NCBI RefSeq assembly: GCF_014203225.1
Contig: NZ_JACHIO010000011.1
Span: 156,548-220,547, forward strand
Source: Granulicella mallensis
GTDB taxonomy: Bacteria; Acidobacteriota; Terriglobia; Terriglobales; Acidobacteriaceae
Direction of reading: 5' to 3'
Length of the DNA: 64,000 nucleotides
A program made the position numbers and the translations under genes. Shown here piece after piece: positions 1-7,060 of the stretch (its first letter is position 1; each line of letters begins with the position of its first letter). Below the pieces are notes generated by a model, which ran no database searches, was not told where the DNA came from, and saw nothing but the letters and a program-made list of their open reading frames with translations.

Positions 1-23
1 TGAGTACAGCCATATGCAAAGGC

Positions 24-467
24 GTGGTGGAGGGGAATGCAGCCCTGGTGGCGAACCTCGTCGCTCAGGATGCGCAGCGCCACAACCTGCACGATGCCGT
101 GCAGCAGAATGCGGACAAGGTGTGGGAGATCGACGGGGAACTAAAGCTCCTGAAGGGGGTGATCGTGTCTCTTGTCGGAAGCGGTGATGGATCAAGCGGG
201 ATGGTTCCACGGCTAGAAAAAGACCTGAAGCAGATGAGTGGCGACGTAGTCCTGCTTGGTGCCGAAGTGCGGGATATGCGCGCCGATGTAAACAACATCG
301 GAAACGACATCCGGGCGATCCGAAGTTCGCAGACTGAGGCGAAGTCCTGGATGGACGGCTGGCGCGGAGTTGGGATCGCAGTGGGGATCATTGGGACGTG
401 CGCCACAGTGATCGGCGGAATCATTACCGGCATCGTCTGGTTGTTTACACACGGAGTGCAGCCGTGA
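24..467 (+). CDS. Prophage coiled-coil membrane protein (XhlA/holin-accessory-like)
   Basis: A 147-residue protein with a long heptad-like hydrophilic region (about residues 20-105) followed by one C-terminal membrane segment (about 118-141) and a short tail. This layout resembles phage lysis-accessory proteins such as XhlA, which anchor at the membrane and work with a holin and endolysin. The GTG at 24 is only the first possible start inside the window: the frame stays open to the left edge, so the gene may begin further upstream. Its stop overlaps the start of the endolysin gene by four bases (GTGA), which supports one lysis transcript. The family was judged from architecture, not from a recognised signature. 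Confidence 0.55.
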   Translation: MVEGNAALVANLVAQDAQRHNLHDAVQQNADKVWEIDGELKLLKGVIVSLVGSGDGSSGMVPRLEKDLKQMSGDVVLLGAEVRDMRADVNNIGNDIRAIRSSQTEAKSWMDGWRGVGIAVGIIGTCATVIGGIITGIVWLFTHGVQP

Positions 468-1072
468 CCTACATCGACGCAGAATGCATACAGATTCCAG
501 TCTGGGAGGGCAACGAAAACTTCCTGTACCTGGACTCGGATGATCCACCGAATGCGACCACCGGTCAGGGCCATCTCGTAGCCAATCTGCACGACTCACA
601 GCAACTCCTCTGGTACATGCCAGACGGCACACCTGCGACCTCCGACCAGATCGCGGATGAGTGGCAACGGGTCAAGGCTATGCCGGGTGACCGCGATGCT
701 CAGTTTTATAAGTCGCTCACCGGCCTGCATCTTCTCCAGTTCGATATCGATGCACTCACACGTACCTCAGTGCAGGCTCTGGATGAGCCGCTGCACGTCC
801 TATATCCGGCTTTCGACTTATTTCCCCAGTGCGCACAGGTCGGCATTGCTGACATGGCCTATGGGCTGGGGATTGGAGAACCTGTGACAACGGAAAGGCC
901 AGCTACCGGGCTGCATGACTATCCCGCCTTCAATGCCGCGGCCAACTCCATCCCGCCGAACTTTGTGCGAATGGCGCAGGAGTGCTATCGCGACAGGAAC
1001 AATCCGGCTTTCAGCAAGCGCAACTCCTGGACAGTGGCGCAATTTATTCAGGCTTCAAAGGAGGCAGTTTGA
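464..1072 (+). CDS. Phage endolysin, T4-type lysozyme (GH24-like)
   Basis: A muramidase that would cleave the MurNAc-GlcNAc bond of peptidoglycan at the end of a phage cycle. Residues 12-40 show the T4-lysozyme pattern: Glu15 in VWEGNE, Asp24 nine residues later (the same spacing as the E11-D20 pair of T4), then TTGQGHL, matching the family T-x-G-x-GH block. A later AYGLG segment and an ECYRDRN stretch match the helical C-terminal lobe. The GTG at 464 overlaps the previous stop and is preferred over an in-frame ATG at 398, which would add 22 unrelated residues. About 202 aa, slightly longer than T4 lysozyme. No signal peptide is visible, so export would depend on a holin. Confidence 0.75.
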   Translation: MTYIDAECIQIPVWEGNENFLYLDSDDPPNATTGQGHLVANLHDSQQLLWYMPDGTPATSDQIADEWQRVKAMPGDRDAQFYKSLTGLHLLQFDIDALTRTSVQALDEPLHVLYPAFDLFPQCAQVGIADMAYGLGIGEPVTTERPATGLHDYPAFNAAANSIPPNFVRMAQECYRDRNNPAFSKRNSWTVAQFIQASKEAV

Positions 1073-1308
1073 GCGACCAGATTGAAGCTAAGCAGTCCAC
1101 TCAAAATCAATTTATAGGCCTCGCCATGGTCGTTTTTGGGATAGTCGCCATCTTCGTAGGCTGCAGATTCCATTATGCGGAACTGACGACTTCAGCCGCC
1201 GGCGTTACCGGCGCCGGTATCAACATGCTGACTAACCAGATTCGCAACGCCCTCAACAACAAGCAGGGTGGGACCATCAACGTGGCCGATTCGGCCCCAA
1301 CTGTATAA
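1069..1308 (+). CDS. Small prophage membrane protein, possible holin
   Basis: About 79 residues with one strong hydrophobic segment (roughly residues 14-33) and a polar C-terminus rich in Asn and Gln. The start is a TTG overlapping the endolysin stop as TTGA, with an AAAGGAGG ribosome site eight bases upstream. That gives tight coupling with the lysozyme gene. Size, one membrane span and position suggest a holin or holin-like partner, but no family signature is recognised, so the role is inference. An in-frame ATG at 982 would place 29 extra residues inside the endolysin gene and is less likely. Confidence 0.5.
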   Translation: MSDQIEAKQSTQNQFIGLAMVVFGIVAIFVGCRFHYAELTTSAAGVTGAGINMLTNQIRNALNNKQGGTINVADSAPTV

Positions 1309-1320
1309 GAGAGGGCATTC

Positions 1321-1755
1321 ATGAACATTTTTTCGGAAGTGGTAAAGGGACTGACATGGGTTGGTAAGGAGTTGGCAATCGTCCCCGACTGGATCAAGAA
1401 GGTTGTCACCGTTACGAACGACGTCGAGAAGGACGCCGAAATATTGCTCCCGGAGACGGTTCTTATTATCGAGGATGTGGATGCTCTGGTTGTGGCGGCC
1501 GTGAAGGACTCAGGTTCTGCAATCACCTCAGCCGAAAACCTGGTCGCCGCCATCACTACTGCAGCAAAGGCCGATGCGCTCAATATCTCAGATGATGAAG
1601 CTGTCCTGGTGGCGTTTAAGGCCTTTATTGCCGAGGTTACGACTTCGAGTAACTATGTCGATGTCATCGCCGCCGAGAAGAAGTTGGTGGTTGACTTCGA
1701 CGGATTCAAGGGAGATGCCGTTGCTGCTCTCCAAAAGCTCGAAGCCGACGTTTAG
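1321..1755 (+). CDS. Hypothetical prophage protein
   Basis: A 144-residue, Val/Ala-rich acidic protein starting at ATG 1321 behind AGAGAGGG, 12 bases after the preceding gene. The sequence reads as amphipathic helices (MNIFSEVVKGLTWVGKEL, then several Ala/Val/Asp-rich repeats) without a clear membrane span or signal peptide. It is the last gene before the terminator at about 1777-1823 and so closes the lysis transcript. It could be a phage tail or lysis accessory, but nothing in it identifies a family. Confidence 0.5.
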   Translation: MNIFSEVVKGLTWVGKELAIVPDWIKKVVTVTNDVEKDAEILLPETVLIIEDVDALVVAAVKDSGSAITSAENLVAAITTAAKADALNISDDEAVLVAFKAFIAEVTTSSNYVDVIAAEKKLVVDFDGFKGDAVAALQKLEADV

Positions 1756-1776
1756 GCCGATCCTCTTTCCTGCAAC

Positions 1777-1823
1777 AAAAGCCCCGCGAATGCGCTTACG
1801 CGCATGGCGGGGCTTTCGTTTTT
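1777..1823 (+). terminator. Rho-independent terminator after the prophage genes
   Basis: A strong hairpin: outer stem AAAGCCCCGC with GCGGGGCTTT, inner stem ATGCGC/GCGCAT, loop TTAC, followed by CGTTTTTC. It lies 22 bases after the stop of the last prophage gene. Confidence 0.85.
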
Positions 1824-1939
1824 CTCCCGGCGGACTGTAGTTGAACAGCCCATAATAACGAACGACAACGTGAATGCTGGAGGGTGCCCGGATGCCTCTC
1901 AGCATGTTGCGTAAGTTGATTGATGTCTAAGGAAGAAAT

Positions 1940-2015
1940 TGGTGGACGCGGTAGGGATCGAACCTACGACCAGTCGATTAAGAGTCGAATGCTCTACCAG
2001 CTGAGCTACGCGTCC
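1940..2015 (-). tRNA. tRNA-Lys (CTT anticodon)
   Basis: A complete 76-nt cloverleaf on the minus strand: acceptor GGACGCG/CGCGTCC, D arm GCTC/GAGC, anticodon loop CTCTTAA (anticodon CTT, codon AAG), T arm GTAGG-TTCGATC-CCTAC and an encoded CCA. Only the top pair of the anticodon stem is mismatched (T-C). The 3' end faces the prophage genes, the usual orientation for phage integration into a tRNA. Confidence 0.95.
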
Positions 2016-2190
2016 AAGCCTTGAATCTCACTCGGGAGAGTGAAGAGCGAACATTTTGGCTCGCTAAGGAATGCGCGGGAGAACATCACCGCACGAAGAT
2101 AAGTATAGCACGATTTGACACGATGTCTTGCGTTTTTGGTTGTGGAGAAGCGTGGTGTCCGCCAGCGTTTTGGAGGAGGTATTTGCTTTG

Positions 2191-2244
2191 AGGTTCCAGC
2201 TACGAGTTGCGAGTCACGAGACCTGCAACTCATAGCTGGAACCT
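2191..2244. repeat. Inverted repeat downstream of mqnD
   Basis: Two 20-base arms (2191-2210 and 2225-2244) complementary except for one wobble position, around a 14-base loop. It lies just after the mqnD stop (minus strand) without a T-run, so it may stabilise or end the mRNA in a factor-dependent way, or be a palindromic repeat. Confidence 0.6.
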
Positions 2245-2251
2245 TGTGGCG

Positions 2252-3106
2252 TTAGCCTACGAAGTCTACGTTGGCCTTGTGTGGGATGATGCCGCGTTCG
2301 TAGCCCATGTCGAGGATTTTGCGAATGGCTTCGCGGCCGTCTTCGCCGTAGTTCAGGGTGCGCTCGTTTACGTACATACCGACGAAGCGGTTGGCTAACG
2401 TTGGGTCAAGGTCGCGGGCGAACTGCATTGCGTATTCCAACGCCGCTTCGCGGTGGTCGAGCGCGTGTTGAATGCTCTCGCGCAACGCGTTTGTCGTGAT
2501 GACCTGCACCTCTGTGCCCAGGGAGCGGCGGATGGCATTGCCTCCCAACGGCAACGGCAGGCCGGTTTGCTCGCGCCACCAGACGCCGAGGTCGAGGATT
2601 TTCTTCAGTCCGTCGCGCGTGTAAGTGAGTTGGCCTTCGTGGATGATGAGCCCGGCGTCGAACTCGCCCGCCACCACGGCGGGAATGATCTTGTCGAAGT
2701 CGACCGTAACAGTCTCGATCTCCGGAGCAAAGAGCTTCAGGGTGAGATAAGCCGTGGTGAGAGTGCCGGGGACGGCGATGCGGAGCTTCTTCACTTCGTC
2801 CAGGGTGTAGGCCTTGGGGGCAACGATCATCGGACCATAGTTCTCGCCGACGGAGCCGCCGCAGGCCATCAGGGTGTAGTGCTCCTGAAGGTACGGATAG
2901 GCGTGAAAGCTGATGGCCGTAACATCGTAGAACTGCTCGTTCATAGCCTTGCGGTTGAGCGTTTCGATGTCCGTGAGCGTGTGGTTGAAGCGATAGCCCG
3001 GAACGCGCACTTTGCTGGTGGCGAGTCCGTAAAACATGAACGCGTCGTCGGAGTCAGGGCTATGGGCGATGCTGATGTCGTGAATTTCAGTTGATGCGGA
3101 GGTCAT
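2252..3106 (-). CDS. mqnD: 1,4-dihydroxy-6-naphthoate synthase (menaquinone, futalosine pathway)
   Basis: MqnD converts cyclic dehypoxanthine futalosine to 1,4-dihydroxy-6-naphthoate, a late step of the futalosine route to menaquinone in the cytoplasm. The 284-residue protein has the periplasmic-binding-protein-like fold of the family: N-terminal HSPDSDDAFMFYGL (family SPCPND-F-FY type), a ligand segment GENYGPMIVA, and LIIHEGQLTY, where His156 matches the known catalytic histidine. Length is normal. ATG 3106 has an AAGGA site four bases upstream. No other menaquinone gene lies nearby, so the pathway is scattered, as is common. The related family MqnA is a less likely alternative because it lacks this His-Glu-Gly motif. 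Confidence 0.9.
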   Translation of the reverse strand: MTSASTEIHDISIAHSPDSDDAFMFYGLATSKVRVPGYRFNHTLTDIETLNRKAMNEQFYDVTAISFHAYPYLQEHYTLMACGGSVGENYGPMIVAPKAYTLDEVKKLRIAVPGTLTTAYLTLKLFAPEIETVTVDFDKIIPAVVAGEFDAGLIIHEGQLTYTRDGLKKILDLGVWWREQTGLPLPLGGNAIRRSLGTEVQVITTNALRESIQHALDHREAALEYAMQFARDLDPTLANRFVGMYVNERTLNYGEDGREAIRKILDMGYERGIIPHKANVDFVG

Positions 3107-3214
3107 TCTGTCCTTACTGATGTTGAGGTCTATCGTAGCGACTTTTCCTGTATTGCGATGGAAGAAAGCCGGAAGACGAGGGGAAGGCGGGTTGGGCAGG
3201 TACGGTTTGCATCG

Positions 3215-3388
3215 TTAGTCTTCGTCATGGCGCTTAGTGGTGTGGCCTAGTATGGCTGAGGGCGTATCGTCTACGATGCGTCCGGGGCGCCGGCGGAGAC
3301 CTGTCCGGCGAATGTGCTGTGCGATTGATATGGTGGCCCACAAAAGAGCAATCAGCGCCAGAATCGAGATGGCAAAAAGGACATGCAT
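3215..3388 (-). CDS. Small single-span membrane protein, hypothetical
   Basis: 57 residues from ATG 3388 (AAGG just upstream); an in-frame TTG at 3409 would add seven residues. Residues 1-23 form a hydrophobic segment (MHVLFAISILALIALLWATI) followed by a basic Arg-rich tail (RRTGLRRRPGR), so the tail is probably cytoplasmic. No family is recognised. The gene lies upstream of mqnD with a 108-base gap. Coding status is likely but unproven. Confidence 0.4.
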   Translation of the reverse strand: MHVLFAISILALIALLWATISIAQHIRRTGLRRRPGRIVDDTPSAILGHTTKRHDED

Positions 3389-3791
3389 GGGCCTTGCTAA
3401 GGATAGCAAAGCCTGAAGGCGATGGGGGGCGCCGGTGTTCGTTTCCGAAAAGAGGCGTTCCAGGGATCTCCCCTTTACAGGGCGGGTCTCGTTTTATTCT
3501 TCCAAACCCTCTGAATGTCTGGCACTTGAAAACGCATCCATAGAAAACGGGTTCTTCGCCCCACGTTTCGTTCGAGAGCGTTGAGACGATAATCTGGAAA
3601 GCAACGGCATCACTAGAAATAGCACCAAAGAATAAAAGGGTAGGGCAATGGCTATCTATTCATAACTATCGATTCACCCGCTCCAGATGAGGGAAATGTA
3701 ACAAGTGTGGTTCCTTTATTTGGTTGTGGACGCATTCTTTGTTGTGATAAGTGATACTTGAAAGATGCAGTAGCTATAAAAGGGCCTCGTT
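3389..3791. other. Intergenic region upstream of the ftsB-like gene
   Basis: About 400 bases without a convincing gene. AT content rises from about 3590 towards the ftsB start, fitting a promoter region, but no clean -35/-10 pair stands out. No RNA family was recognised. Confidence 0.4.
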
Positions 3792-4187
3792 ATGCCAGTC
3801 AATGGACAATCCGAAAACATTTCGCGCTTGGTGACGGTCGCTGGGACCGCGCGCGAACGTGTCTACGGTTGGCGGCGCAAGGCGGCTACCGTGGCGGTTG
3901 GTGTTCTGGCCCTGGGCATGGCGTATGGCGTAGTCTTCGGCAACAACGGAATTACGGTCTTCCTGCATAAACGGCAGGAGGCTCGGTCGTTGCAGCAGCA
4001 GATGCAGTTGCTGCAGGCTGAGAATGATCGTTTGCGTGGACACGTAGACCGTCTGCAGAATGACCCTGGTGCGATTGAACATCAGGCCCGCGAGGAGCTT
4101 CATTACACTCGGGCAGGTGAGGTCATTTATACGCTGCCCGTTGCCCCGAACGCTCCTGCGACAGCGCAACCAGCGGCCAATCCGTAA
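3792..4187 (+). CDS. ftsB: Septum formation initiator, FtsB/DivIC family
   Basis: A bitopic division protein that pairs with FtsL and FtsQ to recruit and activate septal peptidoglycan synthesis. The 131 residues show a basic cytoplasmic N-terminus, one membrane span (about 30-50), and a leucine-zipper-like coiled coil (about 58-90, QQQMQLLQAENDRLRGHVDRL) followed by the DivIC-type REELHYTRAGEVIY motif, which is the most diagnostic part. A Pro/Ala-rich C-terminal tail is probably disordered. ATG 3792 follows AAGGG at seven bases. In many genomes this gene follows eno, but not here. FtsL is a possible alternative, but the ELHYTRAGE motif favours FtsB/DivIC. Confidence 0.8.
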   Translation: MPVNGQSENISRLVTVAGTARERVYGWRRKAATVAVGVLALGMAYGVVFGNNGITVFLHKRQEARSLQQQMQLLQAENDRLRGHVDRLQNDPGAIEHQAREELHYTRAGEVIYTLPVAPNAPATAQPAANP

Positions 4188-4289
4188 GGCTTTCTGGCTG
4201 ATATTCATCTCCAAAGGGATCTCGGACTATCAAGACAAAATCATGACATCTTGGCGACAAGACTGTGACAAGTGAGGCATTGGGTTCCC

Positions 4290-4340
4290 CTAATATCGGA
4301 CTAGAACAGTCGGATTCCGACTGTTCTAGTCCGATATTAG
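4290..4340. repeat. Perfect 51-bp palindrome in the leader of the TonB receptor
   Basis: Arms 4290-4314 and 4316-4340 are perfectly complementary over 25 bp around a single central base (4315). The element ends 19 bases before the receptor ATG and just before its ribosome site. It could act as an operator, a cruciform, an mRNA hairpin limiting receptor translation, or the terminator of the ftsB-like gene. There is no T-run directly after it, only CTTTAAG. Confidence 0.9.
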
Positions 4341-4359
4341 CTTTAAGGGGATAATAAGG

Positions 4360-6864
4360 ATGGCCGCCGCCTTTAGTAGGAGTTCTTGCGCTAAAAGAGC
4401 TTTTGTTTCTAGTTTGTTGATTCTTTTTGGTTTCGTTGTGGTGGGAAAGGGTTGGGCTGGAGTCCCCGAGGACCAGGCGGTATCGTCGGGAGCCGTAGAC
4501 GCGAATGCACCGGTAGAGCTCTCTGGTGTAGTTGTGGATGCTTCAGGAGCGATGGTGCCGGGAGCAGCGGTGAGGTTCAGCCCTGTAAATGGCGCCCCTA
4601 CCGAAGTGACGGCGGACTCTGCCGGGGTGTTTCATGTGCTGCTGAAGATAGGACATTATCAGATCTCTGCCGTGCAGACCGGTTATGAACAACAGGAGCG
4701 GCCTCTAGAGCTTGCAAGCAGTTCTCCCACAAGATTGACGCTGACCCTGAAGATCAAGGGAAATGTGGAGAGCATTACCGTTGTGGCAGATGTCGGATAC
4801 ACGGCGACCTCAGCGATAACGGCTACTCGGGTGCCGATGAGTTTGCTGGATACACCGCAGTCAATCTATGCCGTCACTTCCCAGTTGATAGAGGATCGTG
4901 GAGCAGAGTCGCTGAAGGATGCATTGATGGGGGTTCCCGGTGTGCAGGCGGTGAGTCTTGGCGAAGGGCGCCGCGACCAGGTGTTGATTCGGGGCTTTAG
5001 TGCGAGCACGGACACCTATATTGATGGCGTCAAGGACGATGCTCCTTATTTTCGTGACCTCTCGAACACCGACCGGATTGAGGTGGTGGAGGGGCCGGCG
5101 GCTGTGTTGTATGGACGTGGATCATCCGGTGGATTGATCAACCGTGTCACGAGGCAGCCGCAGATGGAAGGCCTACAGGGACAGATTGGCTTTCTCGGCG
5201 GAAGCTATGGGGATAAACGGTTTGAGAGCGATGTAGCGGACAGTTGGCTGAACAATAAGCTGGGCGTGCGGCTAACCGGAGCAGCGGAAAAATCGGGAAG
5301 TCAGAGAGACTTCTTCTACCTTGATCGTTATGCCTGGGCTCCTACGGTGCGCTGGCAGCCGAACGACAGGACCCAGGTCTATGCCCAGTGGGAGCGGCTG
5401 CGCGATGAGCGTGAGCCGGATCGTGGTCTCGCGGCCATCAGCGGGCCACAGGGCGTGGTGCCGATTGGGACCAACTACGGATATGTGACGGGAACGCCGA
5501 CGACGGCTCCGCATAACTTCAGTCACACTTCCGCGACGGACGAGACGTTGGACGTCAAGCATGAGTTTGTGGACGGATGGCATGTTCACAATGTGTTTCG
5601 GCAGGCGGGCGATGTCGTGGTCTGGTCGGAGACCTATCTCAATGAGGATCTCAGCAGTGGAATCTTTGGCACGGACGTGCGGAGTAAGCCTGGAGTTGTG
5701 ACGCTGTTTTCTTTTGCTCAGGCTAATGCGAGTGGTAGCCCGGATAATCCGATCCTGACGCGTGGACAGACGAATGCTACGCAGAGCCAGCAGAACGTCT
5801 TCGACCAGGCGGAGGCCTACCGCTCAGGTAAGTTTCTGGGAATGGAGCATCTGCTGCTGATAGGCGCGGAGTATGGACGTCAGACGCAGGACAGGCTGCA
5901 GTTCACGGGAACAGCTCCCTCGGTGACCCTGTATAACCCGGACACGAGCCTTGCGCCGACCTTGTCGGCGACGCCTTCGACCAACAGTCGTGGGTTCTTT
6001 CAGACGGCAGCGGTGTATACGCAGGATCTCATGCAGCTTGCCTCTAAGTGGAAGCTATTGGCTGGAGTTAGGTTCGATAACTTCAAGCAAAACGTGGACA
6101 ACCGGCTGCCGGGTGCGACGAGCCCGTCGCGTGTAGATAACGACTTCAGTCCGAGGGTGGGACTGTTATTCCAGCCGGTATCGAGCAGCACGGTGTACTT
6201 CAGCTACAGCCGGACGTTCGATCCTTCGGGCGAGGGCTTGAGCCTCTCAACCTCGAGCGCGGACCTGCCACCGCAGGTGACGACCAACTATGAGGTTGGG
6301 GCGAAGGTCGCCCTGTTGGGTGACAAGCTGACCTCTGCGGTTGCGATCTATGACCTGGATCGGACGAACATCCTGCAGGTGAGCCCTACGAACCCGAACC
6401 AACTGATCCAGGTGGGCGAACAGCGAACGCTGGGAGCGACGTGGTCGGTGCAGGGCAGCATCACGCCGCACTGGATGGTGTACGGCGGCTACTCGTGGAA
6501 CGATGCTGTGCTGCTGAACTCGCCGACCACGTTCAATGGGGTGTCGTACAACGGCAAGCGTCCGAACGATGTACCGGTGAATAGCGGCAGCTTGTGGACG
6601 ACATACAGCTTCAAGGGAGGATTCGGCGCGGGCGGCGGGTTGGTATTCAACACCGACAGCTTTGCGGCGGATGACAACCTGGTACAGTTGCCCGGCTATA
6701 CGCGGCTGGATGCGATGTTCTTCTATCGCAAGCGGCATGTGGACGTGACGGCGCACCTGGATAATTTGACGAACACGCGGTACTACGACACGGGGCACTC
6801 GGACCTGGAGATCTTTCCAGGAGCTCCGATTAGTGGGAGCGTGAACCTGAAGTATCGGTTCTAG
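4360..6864 (+). CDS. TonB-dependent siderophore receptor with CarboxypepD-reg domain
   Basis: An outer-membrane gated channel that imports ferric siderophores with energy from TonB/ExbBD. The 834 residues show a signal peptide (about 1-33), a carboxypeptidase-regulatory-like beta-sandwich (about 52-130, SGVVVDASGAMVPGAAVRF), a TonB-box-like stretch (ESITVVAD), a plug domain (about 155-275) with DTPQSIYAVTSQLIEDRG and RIEVVEGPAAVLYGRGSSGG, both typical of the TIGR01783 siderophore family, and a beta-barrel ending in the C-terminal aromatic NLKYRF. ATG 4360 sits behind AAGGGG and AAGG. The N-terminal sandwich is unusual outside Acidobacteria and Bacteroidetes. The substrate is unknown. A 51-bp palindrome overlaps the leader; no Fur box was recognised. 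Confidence 0.9.
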   Translation: MAAAFSRSSCAKRAFVSSLLILFGFVVVGKGWAGVPEDQAVSSGAVDANAPVELSGVVVDASGAMVPGAAVRFSPVNGAPTEVTADSAGVFHVLLKIGHYQISAVQTGYEQQERPLELASSSPTRLTLTLKIKGNVESITVVADVGYTATSAITATRVPMSLLDTPQSIYAVTSQLIEDRGAESLKDALMGVPGVQAVSLGEGRRDQVLIRGFSASTDTYIDGVKDDAPYFRDLSNTDRIEVVEGPAAVLYGRGSSGGLINRVTRQPQMEGLQGQIGFLGGSYGDKRFESDVADSWLNNKLGVRLTGAAEKSGSQRDFFYLDRYAWAPTVRWQPNDRTQVYAQWERLRDEREPDRGLAAISGPQGVVPIGTNYGYVTGTPTTAPHNFSHTSATDETLDVKHEFVDGWHVHNVFRQAGDVVVWSETYLNEDLSSGIFGTDVRSKPGVVTLFSFAQANASGSPDNPILTRGQTNATQSQQNVFDQAEAYRSGKFLGMEHLLLIGAEYGRQTQDRLQFTGTAPSVTLYNPDTSLAPTLSATPSTNSRGFFQTAAVYTQDLMQLASKWKLLAGVRFDNFKQNVDNRLPGATSPSRVDNDFSPRVGLLFQPVSSSTVYFSYSRTFDPSGEGLSLSTSSADLPPQVTTNYEVGAKVALLGDKLTSAVAIYDLDRTNILQVSPTNPNQLIQVGEQRTLGATWSVQGSITPHWMVYGGYSWNDAVLLNSPTTFNGVSYNGKRPNDVPVNSGSLWTTYSFKGGFGAGGGLVFNTDSFAADDNLVQLPGYTRLDAMFFYRKRHVDVTAHLDNLTNTRYYDTGHSDLEIFPGAPISGSVNLKYRF

Positions 6865-6970
6865 GATGGTTGCTCATGTCGGTTTCATCGGAGGGAGTGG
6901 AAGGCTTCAGGCCCGGCTCCCTCCGTCTTCTGACGCTAAAAGATAAGGAGTTGAGCTCTCCGCCGCGTCC

Positions 6971-7004
6971 GATGTGTATCCAGAAACGTTTATGGATACA
7001 CATC
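6971..7004. repeat. Hairpin between convergent TonB receptor and clcF
   Basis: Perfect 11-bp arms (GATGTGTATCC and GGATACACATC) around a 12-base loop, between two convergent genes. Its position suggests it stops or protects both transcripts, but neither side has a strong T-run. Confidence 0.55.
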
Positions 7005-7060
7005 GAGAAGCAGGTTTCTGCTCTTTGGCTTTGCTCAAAGAATGGCAAAAGTTAATCCGG

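Noticed and set aside
4290..4340. Fur box in the siderophore receptor leader
   Set aside because: The palindrome is much longer than a Fur site and lacks GATAAT-type repeats.
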